Shown here one piece after another: positions 7,070 through 13,250 of a DNA stretch of 32,148 bases. Position 1 is the stretch's first letter, and every line of letters starts with the position of its first letter. The notes beneath the pieces were generated by a model that did not search any database, was not told the origin of the DNA, and worked only from the letters and a program-made list of their open reading frames with translations. Source of the DNA: Parcubacteria group bacterium GW2011_GWA2_48_9 (GTDB taxonomy: Bacteria > Patescibacteriota > Patescibacteriia > UBA10025); the NCBI GenBank assembly GCA_001003705.1, contig LCPQ01000023.1:1-32148 (forward strand). Reading direction: 5' to 3'. The translations under genes and the position numbers were made by a program.

Positions 7070-7125
7070 TCAAAAATAAGAAGACGGCCACCCTGCATAC
7101 CACATGGATATGTTTAGGGTGGCCG
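7070..7125 (-). terminator. Terminator of the peptidoglycan-binding protein gene
   Basis: Minus strand stem CGGCCACCCT/AGGGTGGCCG (7085-7094 with 7116-7125), followed by TCTTCTTATTTTTG. It lies ~35 nt beyond the stop codon. Confidence 0.75.
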
Positions 7126-7160
7126 AGAGTAGTGGGGTTGATCCCCGCGTTAGCGGAGTG

Positions 7161-7508
7161 TTAGTGCGTCCCGTCGGGGACTACGTCCTTGGGGACGGGC
7201 ACGGGCGGGTGGAAGCCGGTCATCCCATCAGCGGAGACGTAGCACGTCACCGGTACTGGGACGGCATTGAAGTCGAAACCGTCGGCTTCCTTCAGAGCTG
7301 TGCGCGTCGCGGGACCGAAGTTGCCGTCGAGGTCGACTTGGAGCGCCGCCTGAAGCGCTTTGACGGATTCGACGGTCATCGGACCGTAGACGCCATCGAC
7401 CACAAGGCCGGGTGCTCCGTACGATGACATCGCCAGACACTGCTGGAGGAACGTGACGGCGGGCCCCGTCGAACCAACATTGAGGTAATCCGGGAACAGT
7501 TTGAACAT
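7161..7508 (-). CDS. Small peptidoglycan-binding-domain protein, probable transferred gene
   Basis: 115 residues. Residues ~8-75 form a PG_binding_1 domain: LNVGSTGPAVTFLQQCL, then VDGVYGPMTVESVKALQ and VDLDGNFGPATRTALK. This fold usually anchors hydrolases to the cell wall, but here it stands alone with a Pro/Val-rich tail (HPPVPVPKDVVPDGTH). No signal peptide is visible, so how it reaches the wall is unclear; endolysin-like or phage origin is possible. It has a strong SD (GGAGG, 5 nt from ATG), unlike nearly all other genes here, and a visibly GC-richer sequence. Its promoter and terminator are clean and its leader carries a hairpin. It sits beside the tRNA-Arg fragments, which supports horizontal acquisition. 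Confidence 0.8.
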   Translation of the reverse strand: MFKLFPDYLNVGSTGPAVTFLQQCLAMSSYGAPGLVVDGVYGPMTVESVKALQAALQVDLDGNFGPATRTALKEADGFDFNAVPVPVTCYVSADGMTGFHPPVPVPKDVVPDGTH

Positions 7509-7530
7509 ACAATCCTCCGTAAAGGGTTGT

Positions 7531-7550
7531 CCTTATCTTTTTTGATAAGG
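7531..7550 (-). promoter_or_regulatory. Leader hairpin upstream of the SD
   Basis: Perfect CCTTATC/GATAAGG stem with a six-base loop in the 5' leader of the peptidoglycan-binding gene, about 10 nt before its GGAGG. It may protect the transcript 5' region; it is not followed by a T-run in the sense direction. Confidence 0.45.
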
Positions 7551-7580
7551 GGGTTGAAGGTGCGAAAATGTGAACTAGGA

Positions 7581-7609
7581 ACTTTATTACTAAATAACCT
7601 TTGTGTCAA
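7581..7609 (-). promoter_or_regulatory. Promoter of the peptidoglycan-binding protein gene
   Basis: Minus strand TTGACA (7604-7609), 17-nt spacer, TAAAGT (7581-7586). The leader is ~66 nt. It is divergent from the cbiM promoter, 25 nt away. Confidence 0.7.
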
Positions 7610-7633
7610 GACAGTATTTACAATTCATATGTT

Positions 7634-7661
7634 TTGAGATACTTAGATTTTCACGTATACT
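7634..7661 (+). promoter_or_regulatory. Leaderless promoter of cbiM
   Basis: TTGAGA (7634-7639), 16-nt spacer, TATACT (7656-7661). Six nt separate the -10 from the ATG at 7668, so transcription should begin at the start codon itself. Confidence 0.65.
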
Positions 7662-7667
7662 GCATGT

Positions 7668-8432
7668 ATGCATCTACCTGACGGCTTTCTCTCAAACGGT
7701 GTATCAGCACCACTGATTGGAGCAGCGGCGGCGGTTGGTGTAGCCGCGATATCGAAAGTCCGCAGCGCGTTTCTGAAACAGGTGCCTGTTTTAAAGCAAA
7801 AGTTGGCTACCTTTCCAAATGTTGGCGGCGGAGTTGAATCGAGTACGCAGTTTGTCCTTACAAAAGTAGGGAAAGAACACCTATGGCGAATGGCAAGCGT
7901 GGGCGCATTTATCTTCGCCGCACAGATGGTGAACTTCAAAGTGATGGATGGGGTTTCAGGGCATCTCCTGGGCGGCGTATTGGCGGCGCTGATACTCGGG
8001 CCGTGGGCGGGGTTTATCATCATGACGGCTGTCTTAACCGTTCAAGCGCTCATGTTCGGAGACGGCGGCATCATCGCGCTCGGTGCGAATATTGTAAACA
8101 TGGGGGTTATCGCCTGCATTGGGGGATGGTACGCATTCCGGTGGCTGTACGTGAAGACCGGGAAACGAAAAAAGTTTTTTCTCATCTTGGCCGCGTTTGT
8201 AGCATGGGTGTCGGTCGTCGCCGCGTCAGCGGGGGCATCCATAGAACTCATCGTGTCAGGTACGGCATCACTCAGCGCGATCTTACCAGACATGATAGGA
8301 ACTCACGCTTTGATTGGTGTAGGCGAAGGATTAATCACCTTCGGCTTATTGGTCCTCTTGCTCCACAAGCAGGAACGCATTGCCGCGATGGCATATGATG
8401 AAGAAGACTATGACGACCAAGACATGGGTTAG
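7668..8432 (+). CDS. cbiM: CbiM-type cobalt/nickel ECF transporter S-component
   Basis: Integral membrane substrate-capture protein for Co2+ or Ni2+ uptake. The N-terminus MHLPDGFLS is the family hallmark: Met1-His2 and a downstream His coordinate the metal, so the start must be exactly at 7668. Several hydrophobic segments follow (e.g. ASVGAFIFAAQMVNFKV, GVLAALILGPWAGFIIMTAVL, GEGLITFGLLVLLL) with the conserved GHLLGG and GDGG. 254 residues. The region ~33-70 between the first and second helices (QVPVLKQKLATFPNVGGG) is a hydrophilic loop. The PDGLE-domain gene overlaps its end. No CbiQ or CbiO (T-component and ATPase) is visible nearby. Confidence 0.88.
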   Translation: MHLPDGFLSNGVSAPLIGAAAAVGVAAISKVRSAFLKQVPVLKQKLATFPNVGGGVESSTQFVLTKVGKEHLWRMASVGAFIFAAQMVNFKVMDGVSGHLLGGVLAALILGPWAGFIIMTAVLTVQALMFGDGGIIALGANIVNMGVIACIGGWYAFRWLYVKTGKRKKFFLILAAFVAWVSVVAASAGASIELIVSGTASLSAILPDMIGTHALIGVGEGLITFGLLVLLLHKQERIAAMAYDEEDYDDQDMG

Positions 8433-8706
8433 TTTACTTGTCGTTTCTTTACTGATCGGTGGGGGATTATCGTTAACGGCATCGTCATCGCCTGACGGTT
8501 TGGAACATGTCGCAGGTACTCATGGTTTTTTCGGCAGCGCAGTGAGTTATCTGACAGGTGTTATACCTGACTACGCATTGCCGGGAGTGGACAATACTTA
8601 CCTCGCTACAGCACTGGCTGGCGTTGTGGGGACCGCGATGGTGTTTGGTACGCTATATATTCTCGGAGTGTTACTTTTCCCGAGACGCCAGGCTGGACAA
8701 AAGTAG
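8398..8706 (+). CDS. PDGLE-domain (CbiN/NikN-like) small transporter component
   Basis: About 102 residues with an N-terminal transmembrane segment (TWVSLLVVSLLIGGGLSLTA), the PDGLE motif (SSPDGLEHVAGTHGFF) and a C-terminal membrane segment (VVGTAMVFGTLYILGVLLF). PDGLE/CbiN proteins partner with CbiM/NikM and are needed for metal loading. The frame overlaps the end of cbiM by ~35 nt, implying translational coupling. The track start at 8380 is improbable; ATG at 8398 or 8410 both fit, and neither has an SD. Confidence 0.8.
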   Translation: MKKTMTTKTWVSLLVVSLLIGGGLSLTASSSPDGLEHVAGTHGFFGSAVSYLTGVIPDYALPGVDNTYLATALAGVVGTAMVFGTLYILGVLLFPRRQAGQK

Positions 8707-8743
8707 TATTTTCTATACACTGCATAGCTATATGAGCGCCGCT

Positions 8744-8849
8744 AGTCCCGACGTTCGCCAAGTGCGAAGTCGGGATCCCGATTCTCCAAAAGGAGACATT
8801 GGGACTCAATGGTAGTCGCCTCAGCGGCGACCCGCCGAAGAGGCGGGAG
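8744..8849 (+). repeat. Structured repeat element upstream of tRNA-Lys
   Basis: First part: outer pair AGTCCC/GGGACT (8744-8749 with 8801-8806) enclosing a CGAC..TTCGC/GCGAA..GTCG hairpin and TCTCC-aaaa-GGAGA, a three-way-junction shape. Second part: a D-arm-like CTCAATGGTAG, then GTCGCC/GGCGAC and CCCGCC/GGCGGG hairpins. The last 39 nt (8811-8849) match 21201-21239 at 36 positions. No ORF is credible here. Confidence 0.65.
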
Positions 8850-8884
8850 GGCTATCATATAGTTTATATGTCGCCTAATCCCTT

Positions 8885-8956
8885 GCGTCCATAGCTCAAT
8901 GGTAGAGCAGAGGCCTTTTAAGCCTAAGGTTGGAGGTTCGAGTCCCCCTGGACGCA
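8885..8956 (+). tRNA. tRNA-Lys (anticodon TTT)
   Basis: Acceptor GCGTCCA/TGGACGC, D-arm GCTCAATGGTAGAGC, anticodon loop CTTTTAA (TTT), T-loop GGTTCGAGTCC. The anticodon stem (G27-A43) and T-stem (A51-C63) each hold one mismatch. Discriminator A, no encoded CCA. Perfect 10-bp inverted repeats (CGCCTAATCC at 8872-8881, GGATTAGGCG at 8959-8968) would extend the acceptor helix in the precursor. Confidence 0.9.
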
Positions 8957-9001
8957 GAGGATTAGGCGGAGGAGAAGGAGTCGTGTGAGAATACAAGTAC
9001 C

Positions 9002-9472
9002 ATGAATACCGAAGTCGAGAAAAACCCGAGACCAGAATCTACAGGCGAGCAATCTGAAGTTGTGCAACCTCCAGTTGACGCAGGCCAACCGACTCCCGAT
9101 GTTTCTCGCGAGTCAGCGATTCCGACTGCAGAATTGAGCGCCCAGGAGAAGCAAGACATCGGCGGTATTCGCGAGCAGACGAGAGCCGGTTTTGGTGCAC
9201 TCTATGAAATACTGCCACATGATGGCAAGATTGAAGAAGACCAAGTTACTCGTGCAATGAAGACTGTTGAAAGTCTTGCAAACCTGACCCCTGTTCCGCG
9301 CCACGAAGTTACTGCGGCTATTATTCGATTAGAGCTCTATCAGAAGCCCAAAGAAGAATTTATCAATGAGCTCGCTAAACTCCCGATGGTTGATTTGTGG
9401 ATACACATGCAAGGGCTGAATCGAGCGGGAGATCGACGCCTAGAGGAGACGCAACGCGGAATAGCGGCGTAG
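9002..9472 (+). CDS. Hypothetical protein, disordered N-terminus
   Basis: 156 residues, family not recognised. Residues 1-45 are rich in Pro, Glu, Ser and Thr and are probably disordered (EKNPRPESTGEQSEVVQPPV). The rest is likely alpha-helical (AELSAQEKQDIGGIREQTRA..., PRHEVTAAIIRLELYQKPKEEFINELAKL). There is no signal peptide or membrane segment. It lies just after tRNA-Lys and 93 nt before the ABC exporter genes. Purine-rich GGAGGAGAAGGAG lies ~25 nt upstream of the ATG, too far for a normal SD. Coding is supported by length and uninterrupted frame. Confidence 0.6.
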   Translation: MNTEVEKNPRPESTGEQSEVVQPPVDAGQPTPDVSRESAIPTAELSAQEKQDIGGIREQTRAGFGALYEILPHDGKIEEDQVTRAMKTVESLANLTPVPRHEVTAAIIRLELYQKPKEEFINELAKLPMVDLWIHMQGLNRAGDRRLEETQRGIAA

Positions 9473-9565
9473 ACAATTTGAAAGATTACTGGCAGGATTA
9501 TTGTAGTATAAGCAAGAAGGAAAGCGCGACTGACTTTCACGCTTAGTATTTATTGGTAGTGAGCG

Positions 9566-10237
9566 ATGACGAATATCATTGAAGCTGTAGGATTAACGAA
9601 GAAGTATCAAGACGGCGATTCCACCGTTTTCGCCCTGCAGAATGTTTCGCTGAAATTGCCTGAAGGAGAAAGCATGGTAATTATTGGCCCATCCGGGTCG
9701 GGCAAGACCACGCTATTACAGCTTCTTGGCGGTTTAGAGTACCCTAGCGAAGGCACCGTAAAAGTACATGACAAGACATTAAACGCCATGGATGACGGAT
9801 CGTTATCCGCTTTTCGGAACTCAACGATCGGCTTTGTATTCCAATTTTTTCAACTTCACGAATACCTGACGGCGAAGGAAAATATCGCCCTACCTCTCAT
9901 GCTCGCAGGCAAGGGAGGACAGGAAGCGAATACGCGCGCGGATGAGCTTTTGAAAGATATGCACCTTGAGGACCGGTCGCGCCATATCCCCGTGCAAATG
10001 TCGGGAGGAGAGATGCAGCGCGTGGCGATTGCCCGTGCGCTCGCGAACCACCCGAAGATTATTCTCGCGGATGAACCCACCGGGAATCTCGATAAAAAGA
10101 ACGCTGAAAACGTCTTAGAAATCTTTTCGCATATAATGAAGTCAGGCGTCAGCGTCGTCATGATCACCCACGACGAAGGCATGTCAAAAAGATTCACCCG
10201 CTCCCTGCATCTCGATAAGGGGAAGCTCATTTCATAA
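9566..10237 (+). CDS. ABC transporter ATP-binding protein, LolD/MacB type
   Basis: Nucleotide-binding subunit of 223 residues. Walker A is GPSGSGKTT, the Q-loop lies in FVFQFFQL, the signature is MSGGEMQRVAIARAL, Walker B is IILADEPTG with D-loop NLDKKN, and the switch His is MITHD. The FAL/LQNVSLKL N-terminus and the IGFVFQ(F)FQL motif are typical of the LolD/MacB/FtsE type VII branch, which couples mechanotransmission to an FtsX-fold permease. That permease begins 4 nt after the stop, so the two form one unit. In a cell without an outer membrane, lipoprotein sorting is unlikely; peptide, toxin or stress functions are more plausible. Confidence 0.92.
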   Translation: MTNIIEAVGLTKKYQDGDSTVFALQNVSLKLPEGESMVIIGPSGSGKTTLLQLLGGLEYPSEGTVKVHDKTLNAMDDGSLSAFRNSTIGFVFQFFQLHEYLTAKENIALPLMLAGKGGQEANTRADELLKDMHLEDRSRHIPVQMSGGEMQRVAIARALANHPKIILADEPTGNLDKKNAENVLEIFSHIMKSGVSVVMITHDEGMSKRFTRSLHLDKGKLIS

Positions 10238-10241
10238 CTCT

Positions 10242-12092
10242 ATGAAAGTCGGTTACGTAAATAAGATTAATTTCAAGAAACTGAAGAAGTACCCGGGGAA
10301 ATCGCTTTTTCTCGTGTTACCGATAACCATACTGATACTACTGGGCATCGTCATGTCGAGTCAGGCGAAGAATATTATGGCAGCTTCGCAGCAAGCTATT
10401 TTCGGGACGGCAGCTACTTCCGGACAGCTGATAGAACTCTCAAGCATGCAAGTAACTGGCGGTGCAAACGGCGATCAGCGGGTCCAAATGGTATTCGGCG
10501 GAGACGCGGAGTATACAGATACTGATCGCGATGTTATCAGCGGCATAAATAACGTGGAAACCGCCGCGCTGACCGTCTCCATTCCCATCAGTCAGGCAGC
10601 GACAGGCGATTTATTTGCAGGAAAGTCGGTTTCCCTCACAAATCTCCGAACACTCGATGAAGCGGTATCGAGCCAGTACACCGACCAGGATTTTTCATAC
10701 CGTGAAGGGCAGCCGATACCGATCATTCTTAACGCCCAAACATTTACCCGTAGTTACGAAGACTGGAAAGGACAGACGGAAGTCACGATTGACGTAGGCG
10801 GATTCCAGCGAGGTGGCGGCCCGCCTGATACCGAAGCAATAGAAAACCAAACTCCGATTAAGTTTGAAGCAATTCCGTATGACCGTGACAATTTGATTGG
10901 CAAAGAAATTACCATTTCGTTCGGTGGTTTGGACCCGCTCCAGGATTATGAACAGGAATTCACCGGTTCCGGCATGTTATTCCGCAAGTTAACGGACGAA
11001 CAGATACAGGCCAATGAAGACGAACGAAAGTCCGCGATCGAGCCGTATTGGAACTACGATGGGCTGAATACTCCTCTGACGTACACGTTTAAAATCGTCG
11101 GGGTGCTTGAAAACCAGCAATCCTTCGCCTCGTACATACCAGAAGAATTTGCGAGCGTACTTATGAATAACTACCTCCAGAAGCAGCTCGACGCTCGTAC
11201 AGACAAACAGTTGCCGAACGACCTTTTGAACACCACGTTCTACGGCATGACATATGACGGTGTTGAGCTCCAGGGAAACGGATTTGGCGGGCTCGGGAAG
11301 TTTATCGGAGGAGGGCCGGGAGGAACTATTGCAATCGGTAGTAGTGATCAGGAAACACAAGCAGGCTATACTATTCCTGGTTTGGTGATTGAAACAGAAC
11401 GCCAAGAAGGCGACTCAGACGCATTCCAAAGAAGGATGTTCGGTTCCACCGGAGATGTAAAAGGTATTATTACCAATACCGATGTATTCGATGAATCAGC
11501 GCATTCATCGGACACCATGCTAATAAAGGTCAACGACATTGCGAATCGCTCGCAGGCGGTAAAAGACTTAAATGATGCAGGGTATGCATACCAGGATTTG
11601 AACGACCAAGAAGTGTTTACCGAACTCCAAAATACGATGCAGACTTCTACGACGGTCACAACGGCTGCGTTCGTTGTTCTCACTGCGCTGATTGTCATAC
11701 TGACTATGGGCAAATTCGTATCAGAGAGTAGAAAAGAAATCGGTATTTTCCGTGCAATTGGCGCGACGAAGAAAGACATTAAACAGCTGTTTATCATGCA
11801 AGCGGTAGGGTACACGTTTGTCGGATATATTGCCGGAGTTGTCGGCGGAATAGCATTAGTCTTTATCCTCGCGAAACCGATTCAGCTGTGGTTTGAAGCG
11901 TTTCTCAAAAGGACCGTAGGTGAGACGTTTTCTGTCGTGCAGCAGACCAGTGCTGGCGTATTTACCCATATCGATTGGCAGATGTTTGGGCTCTATACAC
12001 TATTGTTGTTTGCCATTGCCCTCGTTATTTCAATCATTCCAGCCACCCAGGCGTCGCGCGTATCGCCAGTGCAGGCGATGAAGAATGAGTAG
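10242..12092 (+). CDS. MacB/FtsX-type ABC permease
   Basis: 616 residues. The first membrane helix is at ~18-38 (SLFLVLPITILILLGIVM). A large extracytoplasmic MacB_PCD-like domain spans ~40-460, with a Gly-rich stretch (GFGGLGKFIGGGPGGTIAIG). Three C-terminal FtsX helices follow (TAAFVVLTALIVILTMGKF, YTFVGYIAGVVGGIALVFIL, LYTLLLFAIALVISIIPATQ). The cytoplasmic loop SRKEIGIFRAIGATKKDIKQLF is the coupling helix signature, and the end ATQASRVSPVQAMKNE is the classic FtsX/MacB tail. Its ATPase is directly upstream. The extracytoplasmic domain is larger than in many homologues (~420 residues). Confidence 0.92.
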   Translation: MKVGYVNKINFKKLKKYPGKSLFLVLPITILILLGIVMSSQAKNIMAASQQAIFGTAATSGQLIELSSMQVTGGANGDQRVQMVFGGDAEYTDTDRDVISGINNVETAALTVSIPISQAATGDLFAGKSVSLTNLRTLDEAVSSQYTDQDFSYREGQPIPIILNAQTFTRSYEDWKGQTEVTIDVGGFQRGGGPPDTEAIENQTPIKFEAIPYDRDNLIGKEITISFGGLDPLQDYEQEFTGSGMLFRKLTDEQIQANEDERKSAIEPYWNYDGLNTPLTYTFKIVGVLENQQSFASYIPEEFASVLMNNYLQKQLDARTDKQLPNDLLNTTFYGMTYDGVELQGNGFGGLGKFIGGGPGGTIAIGSSDQETQAGYTIPGLVIETERQEGDSDAFQRRMFGSTGDVKGIITNTDVFDESAHSSDTMLIKVNDIANRSQAVKDLNDAGYAYQDLNDQEVFTELQNTMQTSTTVTTAAFVVLTALIVILTMGKFVSESRKEIGIFRAIGATKKDIKQLFIMQAVGYTFVGYIAGVVGGIALVFILAKPIQLWFEAFLKRTVGETFSVVQQTSAGVFTHIDWQMFGLYTLLLFAIALVISIIPATQASRVSPVQAMKNE

Positions 12093-12104
12093 TGTAATAC
12101 AAAA

Positions 12105-12136
12105 AACCCCACTTCCTTCACTCGGAGCGGGTTGTT
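12105..12136. terminator. Bidirectional terminator between permease and HU genes
   Basis: An imperfect stem AACCCC.../...GGGTT around TTCC-ttcactc-GGA. Read on the minus strand it ends in GGGGTTTTTTG, a good terminator for HU; on the plus strand it has a weaker T-run after the permease. Confidence 0.6.
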
Positions 12137-12145
12137 AGGTTTGGT

Positions 12146-12430
12146 TTACTGACCCTGTTTCAACGCATCTTTCAGCGCTTTTCCGGCTTTGAACTTCGGG
12201 ATTGTCATCGCATGTATTTGGATGTGCTCTTTCGGATTGCGGGGATTCACGCCGCCACGGGCGGAGCGTTCCTTCGACATAAACGTGCCAAAGCCGGCGA
12301 TGGTGACTTCTTCCTTCGCCCGGAGCCGCTCTGTCACGATACCAGTAAACGCCTCAATCATGTCGTCGGCCTGCTTCTTAGTCATGCCTGTCTTCTGCGC
12401 GATAGCGTCGATGAGTGCAGCTTTGTTCAT
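12146..12430 (-). CDS. hup: HU-family nucleoid DNA-binding protein
   Basis: 94-residue histone-like protein that bends and compacts DNA. The dimer helices (MNKAALIDAIAQKTGMTKKQADDMIEAF) are followed by VTIAGFGTFMSKERSARGGVNPRNPKE, which carries the arm and the minor-groove-intercalating Pro within NPRNP, and by the C-terminal IPKFKAGKALKDALK. Length is normal for HU. It lies 15 nt after ymdB but has its own promoter overlapping the ymdB end, so it can be expressed independently. Confidence 0.93.
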   Translation of the reverse strand: MNKAALIDAIAQKTGMTKKQADDMIEAFTGIVTERLRAKEEVTIAGFGTFMSKERSARGGVNPRNPKEHIQIHAMTIPKFKAGKALKDALKQGQ

Positions 12431-12439
12431 ACGCCATCC

Positions 12440-12468
12440 AGTATATTATAGTTTCACTTCGCGATCAA
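12440..12468 (-). promoter_or_regulatory. Internal promoter of HU, near-leaderless
   Basis: Minus strand TTGATC (12463-12468), 17-nt spacer, TATACT (12440-12445), overlapping the last codons of ymdB. Nine nt separate the -10 from the HU ATG, predicting a leader of 0-3 nt. Confidence 0.6.
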
Positions 12469-13240
12469 CTCGCTCGATATGTTTCGCGAGTTTTGTCGCC
12501 GTGTTGATCTCGATGAGGACCGAGCAGAAAATTTGTAGGGGATCTTCGGATGTTTCAAACCGTTGAGGCAGCTGTGTCAGGAATTGGCGCATAATAATTT
12601 CTTTGTCCACGCCAAGAACCGCATGCTTCGGTCCGACCATTCCGAGATCGGTTACGTATGCGGTACCCTTTGGCAAGATTTGAGCATCAGCTGTCGGGAC
12701 ATGTGTATGAGTTCCGACGACAGCTGTTACCTTTCCATCGGCGAAAAAACCGAACGCGCGTTTCTCGGACGTCACTTCGGCATGGAAGTCAACGATGATT
12801 GCGTCTGGCACGTCCTTTTCATATTGTTTCAGAAGCTTTTCGAGAGTTCGGAACGGATCGTCAAGATTTTCATGCATAAATACCCGCCCCTGTAGGTTGA
12901 TCAAAAGGAGCTTTTTATCCCCTAGAGGGATTATTTTGGCTCCGCTTCCTGCCGTGCCATGCGGGTAGTTCGCCGGACGAAGTAGGACGTAGTTCGGATC
13001 GTTGAAGATTTCAAACACTTCTGGCTTATCCCAGACATGGTTGCCCGATGTGAAGACATCTACGCCGGCTTCTCGGATATCATCGAGCGCTTTCCTGGTA
13101 ACTCCCTTGCCGTGCGACACATTTTCTACGTTCGCGATGACGAGATCGCAAGCATAGTGTTTCCTGATATCAGGCAGGAGGGCGGTTGTCGCCTGCCTTC
13201 CCGGCTTCGCATCTATATCGCCAATGAAGAGTACCTTCAT
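12446..13240 (-). CDS. ymdB: YmdB-family metallophosphoesterase (2',3'-cyclic-nucleotide phosphodiesterase)
   Basis: 264 residues, full length for this family (TIGR00282 type). Metal ligands are visible in MKVLFIGDIDAKPGR, VIANVENVSHGKG, TSGNHVWDKPEV, VDFHAEVTSEKRAFG and VVGTHTHVPTADAQILP. It begins 10 nt after rny on the same strand, the conserved rny-ymdB order known from Firmicutes, where YmdB hydrolyses cyclic nucleotides and affects RNase Y-linked gene expression and biofilm choice. The usual GDIVGKPGR reads GDIDAKPGR here. No SD. Confidence 0.92.
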   Translation of the reverse strand: MKVLFIGDIDAKPGRQATTALLPDIRKHYACDLVIANVENVSHGKGVTRKALDDIREAGVDVFTSGNHVWDKPEVFEIFNDPNYVLLRPANYPHGTAGSGAKIIPLGDKKLLLINLQGRVFMHENLDDPFRTLEKLLKQYEKDVPDAIIVDFHAEVTSEKRAFGFFADGKVTAVVGTHTHVPTADAQILPKGTAYVTDLGMVGPKHAVLGVDKEIIMRQFLTQLPQRFETSEDPLQIFCSVLIEINTATKLAKHIERVDREVKL

Positions 13241-13250
13241 TGTTGGAGCA

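Noticed and set aside
6868-7117. Two plus-strand ORFs across tRNA-Arg and the palindromic insert
   Set aside because: They overlap a tRNA and hairpin repeats and have no protein-like pattern.
7104-7427. Plus-strand 107-aa ORF opposite the peptidoglycan-binding gene
   Set aside because: Shadow frame in GC-rich DNA; the minus-strand gene has the domain, SD, promoter and terminator.
8742-8996. Minus-strand ORF starting MYSHTTPSPPPNPLRPGGLEPP
   Set aside because: It is the antisense translation of tRNA-Lys and its flanks, a common false protein.
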